A DNA stretch of 64,000 nt from Sporopachydermia quercuum (lineage: Eukaryota; Ascomycota; Sporopachydermiomycetes; Sporopachydermiales; Sporopachydermiaceae): NCBI GenBank assembly GCA_001599295.1, contig BCGN01000006.1, positions 620,001 to 684,000 on the forward strand, given 5' to 3'. This document shows, piece by piece, positions 24,057 through 35,502 of the stretch. Numbering within the stretch: position 1 is the first letter of the stretch; each line of letters opens with the position of its first letter. The position numbers and the translations under genes are program-made. A model generated the notes under the pieces. That model ran no database searches, had not been told where the DNA came from, and saw nothing but the letters and a program-made list of their open reading frames with translations.

Positions 24057-27000
24057 TTAATCTAGTAAATCTTCCCAATTCTCAACCGAGGATGCTTCAT
24101 TTAGGTAAACCTCCAATGTATCATTTTTTGTGTCCGTAGCCGAGACGGGAGCAGCAATGGTTCCTTCAATAGTTGGCTTACCCAAAGGGTTAATCCACTC
24201 ATCTACTCCGTTTCCAACATCGTTTCCGGAATTTGCTGCACCATTTTCTCTGGCTGTTCCAGCTATATCATCTCCGCTCTCGTTTCCGCTTTTATCGCCG
24301 TAATCCGATTTCCGAACATTCAAAACTGCTGATGCATCAGTGTTGATCTTGCACAACACAGCGTCAAATCCTATACTGCGATCGCGGATCTTGTTTCGAA
24401 CTTGTCGCAACATCCGAGACAACTTATCTTCATCTTCCGTAGTAGCTACTATATAGTTCTCTGGATAAACAAGGTATTTGTCTTCGCATAGCCAACTTGA
24501 AAGTAATTTGATTCGGAATGCCGCTGCTATCNGCGATAATGCTGTCAAAATAGTATCGCGAGTTACTCCGAACGCACAGTCTTCCAGCATTATAGCGTTG
24601 AACTCTGCTGGTTCCGGACTAATTCCGGAGGTATCCATAACCTTATTTTTAGTCTTTAGCCGATTATAATACTTTAAACCTTCTTCGAGTGTCATCCCAG
24701 GAATTTCGGCTTGCTGATTATAATATACAAATACATTCCTATAAGGTTCTTTATCCTTGGATTCAACTTTAAGTTTGAAAACCTCGGCCAATAAGTGAAT
24801 GAATTTCCGTTGTGCCGTTCTCATTGGAGGAAAATTAAACACGTTTTTACCAGATTCCTCCCGATTGGAATATATGAATTTCCGAAGCCTTGCTTCAATC
24901 ACCTGGCACCACACTTTCTGCTGCTTGTACATTTCCAGAATCTCTTCACTGTACTCATTCTCGGCTAATCCTGGTTCATTTACTTTTGTCGGATCGAGCT
25001 GTAGAGCCTCAAGCAATCTCCTATTTCGAGCAAGTCTGGCGCATTCTTCGTTGCACTCAATATCGTGAATGTTAGTAGATTTTCCGAGCTTCCTAGATGC
25101 TCCGCATTGCACTGTTTTCCGGATATTCCCGCATGGACAAGCCAGTTCCGCTCGGAACGCGCATGACTGAGATTCTGGACACTGGAATGGCGCATGACAT
25201 TTTTCGGTACATTCATGCCCGCATGATTTCCGCTTCCCACACAAAGAAGTACATTTTACCAAGCATTTTCCTGGCTCGTGGCATGTTTTACTGCATCTAT
25301 GTTGTCCGCAACTCAGTACCTTATTACAGACCTCTCCACAGGACACCCGAGTTACAGAACACGCAACCTTTAGCTTCCGTTTATGGCACATACAGTCCTT
25401 CATGACTAATGTCTGACATGGAGGACAGTACTCATTGTCCAGATGACATTCATGAGGAATAGTCGGATGTCCACATGACAATTCTCGGATACAAGGAAAC
25501 CGGCATCTCGGCATAACTGTCCCACATCGGATGGGCGCTTGGAGCACAGTTTTGCCACAATTGCAGTATTCATCTTCTGAAGACGATTGCAGACATGGCG
25601 GACATGATCCCGAATGACAGATCTCCATACATCTATGCTTTCCGCATTTCAACGGCATATTACATATTCTGTGGCATATATGTGCTGGTTCTATTTCATC
25701 ATTTGGGTCTACTGGTGTTTGTTGCTGTTGAAGAAGATTGTCCAACCTGATTACTCTCGTTTTTGCCAGCTTTCGCTTCTGCTTTTCTCGTTCTTTCGCT
25801 CTAGCCTCGGCTGGGCAACACTTCACTTGACACCTATGCCTTCGACAGTTCAATAAAGTATCATCTTTATGCTGGCATTTAGCCGTGTATCCATCCTGGA
25901 TAAAGGCACATGGAACATCAAATGAAGCATGTTGACAGTCACACTTGACTGGTAGTATTTTATAACATGGTGAACATTCACCATCATGACATTTCCATAC
26001 ACAGTGATGGCCACATTCCAATTGTTTCCCGCAAATTTCCGTGCAAGCTGGAATAGGTTCCTGGCAAGAGTCACGTGGTCTTCCAAGGATCTTGGAGACT
26101 TCTGTTTTACCGCAAAAACAGGTTTTAATCAATTCAGGAGACAATGGGCATTCATGACAGGTTTCCGTTATTTCGTGACACGTCAATTCACAGCTATGAA
26201 TTCCGCAGTCGTACATTTCAGAACATTTGGTACCACAGTCAAACTTCCCTATCCAAGGCTCTGGTCCACGAGAAAGTTTCGGGTGGGTTTCCCCGCATAA
26301 TATTTCTTTATTCCGCGTTTTCCCGCAGTAGCAATCCGCTTGTATGACTTTATGACATGAACCGCATAATCCCCCATGACACTTTTTCTCACATTTATGC
26401 TTCCCGCATGGCATCATCTCTTCACACAGTTTCTCACAATGCCAACCTTCTTTATATGGTGTTATTGAACACGGAAGTGTTTGAACTGATTGGCCACAGG
26501 CACATCTAATAGGTGGTCCCAAGGCAGAACAAACAGCGTGCTTGCCGGGATGACATTCTAACGAGCATCCGTGCACACAGGTTTTTAATGGAGCATTACA
26601 TGTTTGGCCACAGGAATGTGGTGATAGATAGTTAACAGCAGGATGCATGACTTTGCCACACCAGCAACGGTAATCCATCGGGATTTCTGTCTGATCGCTA
26701 TTACAAGCAGGGCACCGCCATATGTGCTGTGACTGTCCTGTAGCTTGTTCATCTTGTTGTACTGTAGACGAGCCTCTAATTGCCCAGTCTCTTACACAAT
26801 CTAAATCGTATACTCTATAGCAATCATTGCAAGACCAAATTTCGGATTCGTGGTCAATTTCTCCGGTACAAATTAAGCATGTGTAGGTTCCTTTTTGTAT
26901 TTCTGAGGATATTCTTTCTGCTAAGGTTTGTAAAGAAGGATGATTAGACTCAGAATCCGAGTCCGAGTCCGAGTTCGAATTTTCTAGTTCGGATAAATCA

Positions 27001-27065
27001 TATTCTGAGAGCTGTGATATGTCCGAATCATCATCACTTCCGGTGTTTGTTTCTAGTTCTATCAT
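24057..27065 (-). CDS. FAP1: NF-X1-type zinc-finger protein Fap1
   Basis: Homologue of S. cerevisiae Fap1 and human NFX1, a Cys-rich protein that binds FKBP12 (Fpr1) and may act as a ubiquitin ligase. Of 1002 aa (S. cerevisiae 965), the N-terminus is acidic and Ser-rich; a RING/PHD-like Cys cluster follows (CLICTGEIDHES...CNDCYRVYDLDC, then RCPACNS). About nine NF-X1 fingers (pattern CGxHxCxxxCHxGxCxxC) occupy roughly residues 140-680. The C-terminal region (about 720-800) looks like an R3H-type single-stranded nucleic-acid binding segment, followed by an RNA-recognition-like part. FAP1 is inverted relative to S. cerevisiae, where RCM1, FAP1 and EFM6 point the same way. Confidence 0.94.
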   Translation of the reverse strand: MIELETNTGSDDDSDISQLSEYDLSELENSNSDSDSDSESNHPSLQTLAERISSEIQKGTYTCLICTGEIDHESEIWSCNDCYRVYDLDCVRDWAIRGSSTVQQDEQATGQSQHIWRCPACNSDQTEIPMDYRCWCGKVMHPAVNYLSPHSCGQTCNAPLKTCVHGCSLECHPGKHAVCSALGPPIRCACGQSVQTLPCSITPYKEGWHCEKLCEEMMPCGKHKCEKKCHGGLCGSCHKVIQADCYCGKTRNKEILCGETHPKLSRGPEPWIGKFDCGTKCSEMYDCGIHSCELTCHEITETCHECPLSPELIKTCFCGKTEVSKILGRPRDSCQEPIPACTEICGKQLECGHHCVWKCHDGECSPCYKILPVKCDCQHASFDVPCAFIQDGYTAKCQHKDDTLLNCRRHRCQVKCCPAEARAKEREKQKRKLAKTRVIRLDNLLQQQQTPVDPNDEIEPAHICHRICNMPLKCGKHRCMEICHSGSCPPCLQSSSEDEYCNCGKTVLQAPIRCGTVMPRCRFPCIRELSCGHPTIPHECHLDNEYCPPCQTLVMKDCMCHKRKLKVACSVTRVSCGEVCNKVLSCGQHRCSKTCHEPGKCLVKCTSLCGKRKSCGHECTEKCHAPFQCPESQSCAFRAELACPCGNIRKTVQCGASRKLGKSTNIHDIECNEECARLARNRRLLEALQLDPTKVNEPGLAENEYSEEILEMYKQQKVWCQVIEARLRKFIYSNREESGKNVFNFPPMRTAQRKFIHLLAEVFKLKVESKDKEPYRNVFVYYNQQAEIPGMTLEEGLKYYNRLKTKNKVMDTSGISPEPAEFNAIMLEDCAFGVTRDTILTALSXIAAAFRIKLLSSWLCEDKYLVYPENYIVATTEDEDKLSRMLRQVRNKIRDRSIGFDAVLCKINTDASAVLNVRKSDYGDKSGNESGDDIAGTARENGAANSGNDVGNGVDEWINPLGKPTIEGTIAAPVSATDTKNDTLEVYLNEASSVENWEDLLD

Positions 27066-27781
27066 ATTGAGATGTTACTCTATGTCTAGTTGATCTATGC
27101 AATATGTGGTGCTCTTTACGGTTATAGAAGATGCAGAAACCAATGAATAAATGCAAAAAAAAAGTGGTTCTACGCCAATAGTAGAAACTAGCTATTACCA
27201 CAAGAATACTGGAAAATTCCTGCAGTAAATGTGCTAAAATTGTATGTTTTGAAATAGTTTCGCTCTATCAAAAGTAAGATCCAATGGCAACAAGAGGTAA
27301 ATAGGAAATGCCTGTGCAAAGAAAAAAAATGAATATTAAGGTAAAAATATTTCGGATATAATAATGTAAGAAATGATAAAACGGAAACAGAGTAACGGAA
27401 ATAATGTTTTATTTCCTTTTACTCATCACGTGAACAGATGATAACTGTAGGGGAATTTGCAAGACTGTCTATCCACAGCTTTTCTTGTTACTTACCATTA
27501 TTAACTGATCATATAATCTAATAATTATTCTTTCTCTTTCTCTGAACCAATAAAACATCGAGAAAAATCACATACAAACTATTTACTTTATCAACATATC
27601 CTAGTATATGATGAGCTGAAAAGATTGTCGATTATCGTTAAATAAACGGGTTGATGCAGATAACTAAGGTTGTAATTTGTATTTATTTGTATTAATATTC
27701 AGGGACGACATAAAATCAGGGTGTCAGGGTTGTACCAGAGGAAACAGGCTATAAACTCATAATCATAAAGAATATATCGCA
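27066..27781. other. Divergent promoter region, FAP1 and complex I B12
   Basis: On the minus strand an ATG|GTAAGT junction at 27498-27495 is followed by a possible acceptor (TTTGCACAG, ending at 27312). The simplest reading is a 5' UTR intron of FAP1 (see findings). No protein gene is evident. Confidence 0.45.
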
Positions 27782-28109
27782 ATGGCAGGACTCAAGGACC
27801 CATGGGCTAGAAGGTAAGTTTAGTGAGCTAGAGAAATGATTCCAGCGGGGATACTGAACGATATCTAGTGAATTTCTCTCGATGGAAATTACTGGTATTA
27901 GGGGAGCTTGGTAGATAGGAAACAAGATCATTACAGACCATTGATTGGAGGAACAGCACTAACATCACTATAGGGACGCTTGGAGATATACAGGTCTTTT
28001 CACTAGAGCAAATAGGTTTAAGGGAGCCCTCCCAGGGCTCGGACTTGGTACATCTGCATTTGTTGTGTATTGCGTGTATGAGAAGTTTTTCTTGAAATCA
28101 GGACATTAA
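27782..28109 (+). CDS. Complex I accessory subunit, NDUFB3/B12 type
   Basis: Small membrane subunit of mitochondrial NADH:ubiquinone oxidoreductase. Exon 1 is 27782..27813 and exon 2 is 27974..28109, giving 55 aa, separated by a 160-nt intron (GTAAGT donor, CTAAC branch, TATAG acceptor) that splits an Arg codon. The protein starts MAGLKDPWARRDAWRY, carries TRANRFKGALPGLG and ends with one membrane span and a charged tail, as in fungal B12 subunits. The exons are too short to appear in a simple ORF search. S. cerevisiae has lost complex I, so the presence of this gene between FAP1 and EFM6 is informative about the lineage. Confidence 0.88.
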
Positions 28110-29639
28110 GTAGCTACATCAGGAAAGAAAGAAACGGGAGTGACCACTGGAAGAGATCATTGCACGTTCAATAGAAAAAACTTGTTCAATCAAAGAGCAT
28201 GAAGTAAAGAAAATAAAAATTCCAGCACGAATAGAAGAACCATAAGGATTTTTGGAGACAAGTGATTTTCTATTGCAGTTAAGAGATGCGGAAATATGAC
28301 ATGTCTTGTCAGACTGATGTTGAATCGCTTTGTTTGATAGTTTATATTTCAATCGCTAAACGTTTTTGAACAATGAACTGATGGAGGAAGATGAAGTGTC
28401 AAAAGGGCTTGAATGATATTGAATAGTTGGCTGAAACTACTTTCAATGAATACAATATAAAAGGAGAGTTGTTCTTTTTTTTTTTGCATATCTGCATCGT
28501 CAACAGTACAACAATCGTGTATCATTTATTCACATACATATTCATATATATATTATATCTATTAAATTAACAAGGATGATGCATGGTTAAATTGCTCAAC
28601 TTGCTGTTTGTAAGAGTGGATTTGTGAGGTACTGAATGTCGGTGCGATTCATTGCGTTCATGTGTCAATTAAGGGTATATAGCTGATCGCTACAATGTTG
28701 GAGAAAAGAAGGATTTATTATTGAGTAGAGGATAAAGGATAAATGATAAAGTATTCCTCGTACTCTGTCGGCATCTTTGATCGTTTTCATCGTGATGAGT
28801 CTTTCCACGAAGTAGAAGCTAAATAACAGCAATTATCCAAAGGCTTAGTTGCATGCGTAAAAATACCTTATGGGTCGGATGATCCAAACCGAAACTTGAT
28901 CCTATCAAGATAATAGTTCAGAATGAACTAAACCAAGCTCAATACTGAAAACTCTCATGGCCTCTGCCTCATCTCATCATAAAGACCATGTTTTATCAGT
29001 TTGGTTTCTATACGACTTTCAACTTACCCTTCACCAAAGGAACTTCGATCAAACCAGAATAATAAAACATGATTTTCAATGGCTTCCCATAAAGAATTGT
29101 TCTTCTCCCTCTCTTCTCAAACGCACCACATTTTATTTAACCAGCCCTCCGATATATGTTCAGTAGTGTAATATGAATCAATAGTAATCCTAAATCAATA
29201 ACCCTTTCATTCTCATTCCATTTCTTTTCATAATATTACGAATACTTCGCGGTTCGTTGAACCGTTGAACCTTTGATCTAATCAATTCACATATCAGTCA
29301 ATTTATCCGATCCGGTTCGGTATCTATCTACAAAATCTCCTCCCCACAATCAATCTTTCATTGATTGTGCGAATAATTATTAATCATCGAAAATTTAATG
29401 GTAAATGTATTGATCTATATTATCGTCGGAAGACTACTATAACAAATTCCCACATTCTCTATTACTTGTTTATCTGTTTATCTGTTTCCTTGTTTATCTT
29501 TGTTCGCATGCACTATAGCAAAAATCCAAGATAACATAATCAAACTTCAGATCAGGTCAAACATTGACCGTTCTTGCTATTTGTTGCATGTGGTACTATT
29601 GAACCAGCTTATTTAGTTCAATTTAGTCTATCATTTATC
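28110..29639. other. 1.5 kb intergenic region before EFM6
   Basis: No supported gene. A frame on the minus strand (28119-28352) and one on the + strand (28957-29166) have no recognisable features. A T-run at about 28478-28489 and AT-rich sequence near 28545-28565 are the only simple-sequence features. Confidence 0.5.
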
Positions 29640-30736
29640 ATGGATATATTCTCAACAGATCTAATTTCTGAAGATCTAGTCCCGGTTCGAGAAGTGACGA
29701 ATTTAGGAGAATCATCAATAGATTTTGATGGACTTTTGCTGGATCCCTTACTGGTATATGAAGATGGTGGAGCATCCGGCTGTGGTGGAAAACTATGGCC
29801 AGCTGGTGAACTTCTATCAAGATACGTGATAAGAAATGGAGTTGTTGGTTCTAAGATAGTTGAATTAGGTAGCGGCACAGGACTTGTTGGATTGGCTTTG
29901 GCCAAAGCAACGCCTAATGATGTCAACCAGAAAATATGGATTACGGATATTGAGTGAGTAGAGAATAAGAGTCAAAAAATGAGAAACAATAAACTTTGAT
30001 TAAATATAATTGGACTGGTATCATGATAACTGGCTAACAAACAATAGGAAGCTTGTTCCGTTGATGGAGAATAATATCAAGTTGAATAGATTGGAAGGAA
30101 AGGTTGAAGCTCAAGTATTGAATTGGTACGTTCATTTGAAAAGTTGACTTGTAAAGTTGCATGATCATGTTGGGATTATATATTATTAGTTAAATGAGAT
30201 TATATGATAACACTATAAACTAACATGGGATTCATAATGTTAGGGGTGAAAAACTACCTGACTATCTAAATGGTAGAGTTGATACAGTGTTGGCTGCTGA
30301 TTGTGTTTATTTAGAAGCAGCTTTTCCTCTATTAGAGAAGACACTTCTGGATTTATGCGATAGCAACACTTATGTTTTAATGTGTTACAAGAAAAGAAGA
30401 AAGGTATGTATTTAGGAATATAGGTATTTGCGACTGAGGAAATAACCTCAAGCAATAATCTTAGGAGCTAACATCTTACTATCCATTTTACAGGCTGATT
30501 CCAAGTTTTTCAAAGCTATCAGAAAGAACTTCGAAGTAATTGAGGTATGTCGCGCTGCTGAAACTGCGGTGAAGCTTATACTATACTTAAGAAGTATGGA
30601 ACATCCATCTTGAGCTTAATGTTCTAACATTTTCTCCCAGATTAAAGACTATGAAGAGTTTGAAAGCTTCAATCGTCAAGCTGTCTACCTCTTCCAACTA
30701 AAACGTAAACAGAAGAAAATTCAACAACAAAGGTAA
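29640..30736 (+). CDS. EFM6: Protein-lysine methyltransferase Efm6, five exons
   Basis: SAM-dependent seven-beta-strand methyltransferase; S. cerevisiae Efm6 methylates a lysine of translation elongation factor EF-1A. Exons 29640..29953, 30048..30125, 30244..30403, 30494..30544 and 30641..30736 encode 232 aa; all phases agree. Visible: EDGGASGCGGKLWPAGEL, SAM motif VELGSGTGLVGLALA, ADCVYLEAAFPLLEKTLLDL and CYKKRRKAD, all shared with S. cerevisiae Efm6 (246 aa). The four introns are 90-118 nt with donors GTGAGT, GTACGT, GTATGT and GTATGT. The start is the ATG at 29640; an upstream open stretch has only a TTG. Order next to FAP1 and KSH1 matches chromosome XIV of S. cerevisiae. Confidence 0.94.
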
Positions 30737-30995
30737 AGGAAAATTCAAAAGTACCTCCAACGGGAGAAAAGAGTTATCTAACTGGTTTTGAACCAAATCA
30801 ATAGAAATTAGCTGTAGGAGTGTTAATGCGTCCTTGTAAATAGTGTCACAAGAATAACATAGCATGTATAGATTTATAAGAATAAATGATTATTTTATTT
30901 GTTTTCAAACCAATGAGAAAAAGCCTGCCATGCCTTTGGTCACAAGACAGATATATACAAGATGCTCAATAGTCAAATCAAATAATTCTATGAGT

Positions 30996-31841
30996 TTAAT
31001 TAACAGGATTGGGCTCCTCAGTTTGTTCTGCTGAAGCTTCCCCTTCTGGGCTTTCATTGGAAATTTCGTATCCACTATCAACAGTTTCGCCAACCTTAGC
31101 TTTATCGGTTTCTGATAATTTGAGTGCTTCTTCTCTCCATGCTTCCAAGAATTTCTGTTCTGATTCTAGACCCTTTTCAACGGGTGTCTTATAGTAAACG
31201 GATCCAAACATTTCATTTTCTTCCAATGCTACCTGTTGTTCTAATTCTTCTTCCATTCGTACTCTGTAGAATTCAAATCTTGCTTGGTCGTAGGCCTCTA
31301 GCATACTAAGTTTTCCCTCCTCATTAGCATTCCTCAATAGCCACATTGTTCTTCTCACAACACTATTATAATTCTATGTTAATAAACAGTGACAGCTTAC
31401 AGGCAAAACCATATAAAACTTTGTAACAAAAAAGAAAACTCACCTTTCGCCATCAAGAGGTTTGGAAACCTGTCGGATGGACGCCCAGTTTTCTCTTGAG
31501 CTGTCTTGTCCATCGATTTCAACAACAGTTCGGCTTCTAGCCAATTCCCAAGGATGTTGTTTATAAAACAAATTTCGTAATTGATCTTCCACAAAGGTGA
31601 TTTTCACAGGTTTAAACAAATCAGATTGTTTTCGAACTGTCTTGTCTTTTGTTGGATATAGAGCTTTAGATTTTGATGTCCTCTTTTTAATATTATCAAG
31701 TTTTGGTTTCCAAGTAAAGTCCTTGGTTGGAGGATACGAAGCAACTACTTTATACCATGCTGGCTCCGTCACGTAAACTCCATTCTTCAGATACTTGGAG
31801 TATCTCTCAAAGATACTCACTGCTTTTGTTTGTAATCTCAT
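30996..31841 (-). CDS. RSM25: Mitochondrial small-subunit ribosomal protein mS23 (Rsm25), two exons
   Basis: Component of the small subunit of the mitochondrial ribosome. Exons 31841..31444 and 31362..30996 give 254 aa (S. cerevisiae 264). The 81-nt intron (GTGAGT donor, TTAAC branch) lies inside the conserved PLDGES/VVRRTM segment and splicing restores the match. Other shared parts: the N-terminus MRLQTKAVSIFERYSKYLKNG, WYKVVASYPP, DQLRNLFYKQHPWELARS and EEELEQQVALEENEMFGS. The C-terminal ~40 residues are acidic and variable. Same strand relative to LYS12 and UTP25 as on S. cerevisiae chromosome IX. Confidence 0.95.
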
Positions 31842-32645
31842 TTTGTTCTTTCCTTAGTTATGAAATGGAGCAGTTTATCCTTTCCTTCTGTATGGTCCTT
31901 TGGCTTATGCTCGATCTACCAATATCTGATTTCTTAACTCTAGACAGCGAAATATAAACCCAGGAGCAAATATTTATAAAACCAACCCATTCAATTCCCC
32001 AATTAAGGTCCACTATTCTAATAAAATAAAAAAGCTTTTGTTTATGTCTAAAGTCTACACTTTTCCAGGCTTCATATCATCAAATGATCCTCATATTCAT
32101 TCATTCATGAAACTTGTTTCAATTTTGGACTGTAATTTTTCAGTTTGAGTCCCAATATGGATTTTGTGTAATTTGAAACTTCTAGGTGTTCGGATGTTGA
32201 ATATCAAATTTCGGAGATAATACTAACTGCGGTAACGAGCGGGGCTTCTCCGGTTTACTGCAATTAAGATAATTTCGGAAACTATCATCATCGAACTATG
32301 AGAAAAGTTCATTCTTACGCCTAGTGTGAGAGATTGGAGATTTGAGAGGCTTTGCAAATATTCACAGAGATTATAGGATAGAACTTTTTACGAGAAGGAA
32401 GTTAGAAATAATTGATAAGTTACTATTGGAAAGTGTTGCATTAAATGTATAATAGTCAGATTCATTTGTTAGAAGCGTGGAAACAGAAACCGCCAGTATA
32501 TTGAGTAGTTGTTGCATTGTATCTCCTATCACATGGTGACAGTGGAATTAGTGAAGTAGATGTTCATAGGTTTTGATAATGGAATACTGCTGAAGAGATG
32601 ATGAGAACTAAGCAAGGAAATGAATAGACTTACAGCAAACAGTTT
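31842..32645. other. Divergent promoter region, RSM25 and helical-repeat gene
   Basis: Between two divergent mitochondrial-type genes. I see no further gene. Confidence 0.5.
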
Positions 32646-34628
32646 ATGATGTTGGCTCGGAGCTGTTCAAGATATTTGCCCGAAATTCGAATACTGAGCA
32701 TAGGAAGCCTTTCAAGTATCATAAGAGTAAACCAGAGTAGGCATGGGTACCGAGAAGCTAGAGAAAATGGTCATAAGCTCAGCTTCTATGGTTCAGATAT
32801 AGAGAGCCGAAGGGTGTTTTCTGCTTCTCAGGTAAAAGAAACTGATGTAGAGGATAAGCAAAAAGAAGAGTTTGACGTCAAAGAGTTTGATTATGAAGGA
32901 AAGATATTATCGAATAGCAGGTTTGTTTCCGTCGATAACCTGCTGGAACAGCAATTACTGATACTGAAAATACCTTTCGAAGGTGAAGATGATTCATGGA
33001 TGTTTGACATTGTTGATGGTTTTGGTACAAGCACAAGTAACAGCAATGCTAAAGCATTGTACAGAAAATGGAACGAACAGGAATCAGAGATAAGGCATAA
33101 GAGATTGAGCATACCAAGGAGACGCAGAAACGTAGATCCAGTTAAGTATGCTGAATTTTTGAGATGGCTGTTTCCAAATGAAGGTGGTAAACGGAAGCAT
33201 AAGACTGTACAGAATCTCTTCAAAGCTTACAAAGCTTTAACGAACTCATCAACACCTATCCACATTGAGCCGTTCCATCTGGAATCCCTAATATCTGTTT
33301 TCATGGGCAAATGTCCAATGTATGCATTAAACGATATGGCTCATTACATGGATACTCTAATTAAAGATCTAAAAGCCTGCGACATGCCTGTTACTACGAG
33401 AGAGTTGATGTCGTCTTTATATCTTAATTGTAAAGTGACCCTCAGAGGACTATACAGAGCGAAACAAAACAAAGAGAGGACGTTTGAGAAATATCTAAAG
33501 TTTAAGAATATATTTGACAACATGATAGGTATATTGCATGACCTGAAGGGTTCAAAAGATACATCTGTTTACAATATGGCCTTACACTTAGCTGTAATGT
33601 ATGGAGATGAAAAACTGATTACTGAAGTACTAGAAATATACCATCAAAATANCATATCTCATGACCTTACAACTGATTGTTTGAAGGTGAGATTTTACGG
33701 CCGCAGTAATAAACCAGAACTTGTTGAAAACATGTTGAAGACATATCTTACAACTTCACCCTTTCTAGATATAAAAACTATAAATCTTTATATGCATGCT
33801 TTGGTGAGAGGGAATAGGTTTCCATTGGCGTTCAAGCTATTAAAGCTTGTGGAAAGTAAAGCATCAGAGCAGTTGAGTGCAGGGTTTTTAAAGAAAGAGA
33901 AGCTGTTCCGTGAACGAATCCTTGAAGAGAAACAGCTCAAACTGATCTATAGTGCTCATTATGAAAATGAAAAGAACATCAGTTCTGCTATAGATGATAT
34001 CGAACCCGGTGCGAAAGACAGTGATTTGCCCAAAAATGAAGTTAATGACAAACTGAACAACAAACCAACAGACCCTTCAAAAGTTCCACCATTGTTTCCG
34101 AACTTTCAGACTTATAAGGTATTCTTGCTTCATTATTGTTCTCAAGACTCAACCAATTTTCATGATGTATTGGCACTGATCACATCCATGAAGAAATATA
34201 ACGTTGATGTGCTAGAATCGTTTTATTTTTGTTTGATTTCGGGTTTTCAAAGGAACTATCATGATCAAACTCTTGGATGGTCATTACAAAGACTTGTTGG
34301 CTTTCTTAGAATACTTGTTAGAGAAGCAACAGTAGATGACAGTAAAATCTCTCTGTCGCTTTTCTCTGAAACTTTCTGGCGAAATGCTTACGAGGTTTTA
34401 TACTGTTTGAGTAGAGATAGGTTTGCTTCTAATGGTAATGATGGATCTTTTCTAGAAGAGGAAGAATTTCTGCAGTTTGCTGAGTCAACTGATCGATCAA
34501 TAAATGAACTTGCTGAAAAGATGGAAGACCATGAAGGATACGAAACGAATATGAGATTGTCTAGAAGTATTATGAAAGGGATAAATGATTTAGTTTTCCA
34601 TCCAGTGTTGGAAAAGTTGGTCAAGTGA
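32646..34628 (+). CDS. Probable mitochondrial helical-repeat protein; positional match of S. cerevisiae YIL092W
   Basis: I do not recognise this 660-aa protein from sequence alone. The N-terminus (MMLARSCSRYLPEIR, Arg/Ser-rich and poor in acidic residues for about 50 aa) looks like a mitochondrial presequence. The middle and C-terminal parts are all-helical, with units resembling pentatricopeptide repeats (for example SVYNMALHLAVMYGDEKL and INLYMHALVRGNRFPLAFKLL), which would suit organellar RNA binding. It lies between RSM25 and UTP25 on the opposite strand to both. In S. cerevisiae that place is held by YIL092W, about 633 aa and of unknown function, so orthology by position is likely. One N falls at codon 336 without breaking the frame. 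Confidence 0.6.
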   Translation: MMLARSCSRYLPEIRILSIGSLSSIIRVNQSRHGYREARENGHKLSFYGSDIESRRVFSASQVKETDVEDKQKEEFDVKEFDYEGKILSNSRFVSVDNLLEQQLLILKIPFEGEDDSWMFDIVDGFGTSTSNSNAKALYRKWNEQESEIRHKRLSIPRRRRNVDPVKYAEFLRWLFPNEGGKRKHKTVQNLFKAYKALTNSSTPIHIEPFHLESLISVFMGKCPMYALNDMAHYMDTLIKDLKACDMPVTTRELMSSLYLNCKVTLRGLYRAKQNKERTFEKYLKFKNIFDNMIGILHDLKGSKDTSVYNMALHLAVMYGDEKLITEVLEIYHQNXISHDLTTDCLKVRFYGRSNKPELVENMLKTYLTTSPFLDIKTINLYMHALVRGNRFPLAFKLLKLVESKASEQLSAGFLKKEKLFRERILEEKQLKLIYSAHYENEKNISSAIDDIEPGAKDSDLPKNEVNDKLNNKPTDPSKVPPLFPNFQTYKVFLLHYCSQDSTNFHDVLALITSMKKYNVDVLESFYFCLISGFQRNYHDQTLGWSLQRLVGFLRILVREATVDDSKISLSLFSETFWRNAYEVLYCLSRDRFASNGNDGSFLEEEEFLQFAESTDRSINELAEKMEDHEGYETNMRLSRSIMKGINDLVFHPVLEKLVK

Positions 34629-35502
34629 CTTCAAGCCTTGTTCGTGATGAAGCAAATTGGTTAAGTAAGCATTTGTGGTCAAGGTCAACACAGCACAACC
34701 TACTACAGCACAAGCAGCTCATGATATCCTAAAAAGTCAAGGAAGACAGCATGTCTACTCTCAGAAAATGATTCAACACTTTTCATTTAATTCACGGCAA
34801 TAAAAATTATTTCTCAAACAGTCCAGACTATACTTCAAACTCAACATGTAAGTCTCATCAATTAATTAATCAACAATCTAGCAGCTTTCGGAGTAACAAT
34901 TTCCACAGTTTTCATATGTTACATCCCATAGATTTCTTGTACATACCAATAATACCTTTTTCCTTTGATTTTGAATAAATTTTTACTTACTTTTCGCTCA
35001 TTATCAGTACTGTATTGTCAATCTTCGATAATCAGTCCCCACAGGGCACTGACCGTCCCATAACATATACTAGCACTCTTGCTTGACTTTCCCCGTTGTA
35101 GTCCTTATAACTGGATGCCTTTAATGAAACTGATGATATCTTCCCATTTCCCCTCGTCTTAAAACAGGTGTCTTTTGAATTGAAGCTCATCGAAATGTGT
35201 GATTCAATTTCGCATGGTACTTAACCTATCTATCAAATGACTTATAGATGGATGTAAGGCATAAGGTCGTTATTTATAGGTTGCAATGAAACATGATAGA
35301 AAAACGATCGAGGATTCGGTATTTTTCACGTTTTTATTGCTGATACAGAGCCTGAGGTCAAATAAGGTACAGACGGATAGTTCGTTCAGTGTTGTATCAA
35401 CAGAGCAGTGCTAGATTCATCACGAACGTACACACTATACGTGTTACAACTAATTGCAACTAATTATAATATTTGATAATATTTATATAGATATCCGACC
35501 AC
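34629..35502. other. Intergenic region before KSH1
   Basis: No gene I can support. On the minus strand an ATG with a GTAAGT donor (35001-34985) and a 17-codon frame (34862-34915) were examined and not joined into a convincing gene. Confidence 0.45.

Noticed and set aside
34862-35001. Minus-strand ATG with GTAAGT donor (start MSEK) and a nearby 17-codon frame
   Set aside because: No acceptor joins the two parts in frame at a reasonable intron length; each alone is too short to support.
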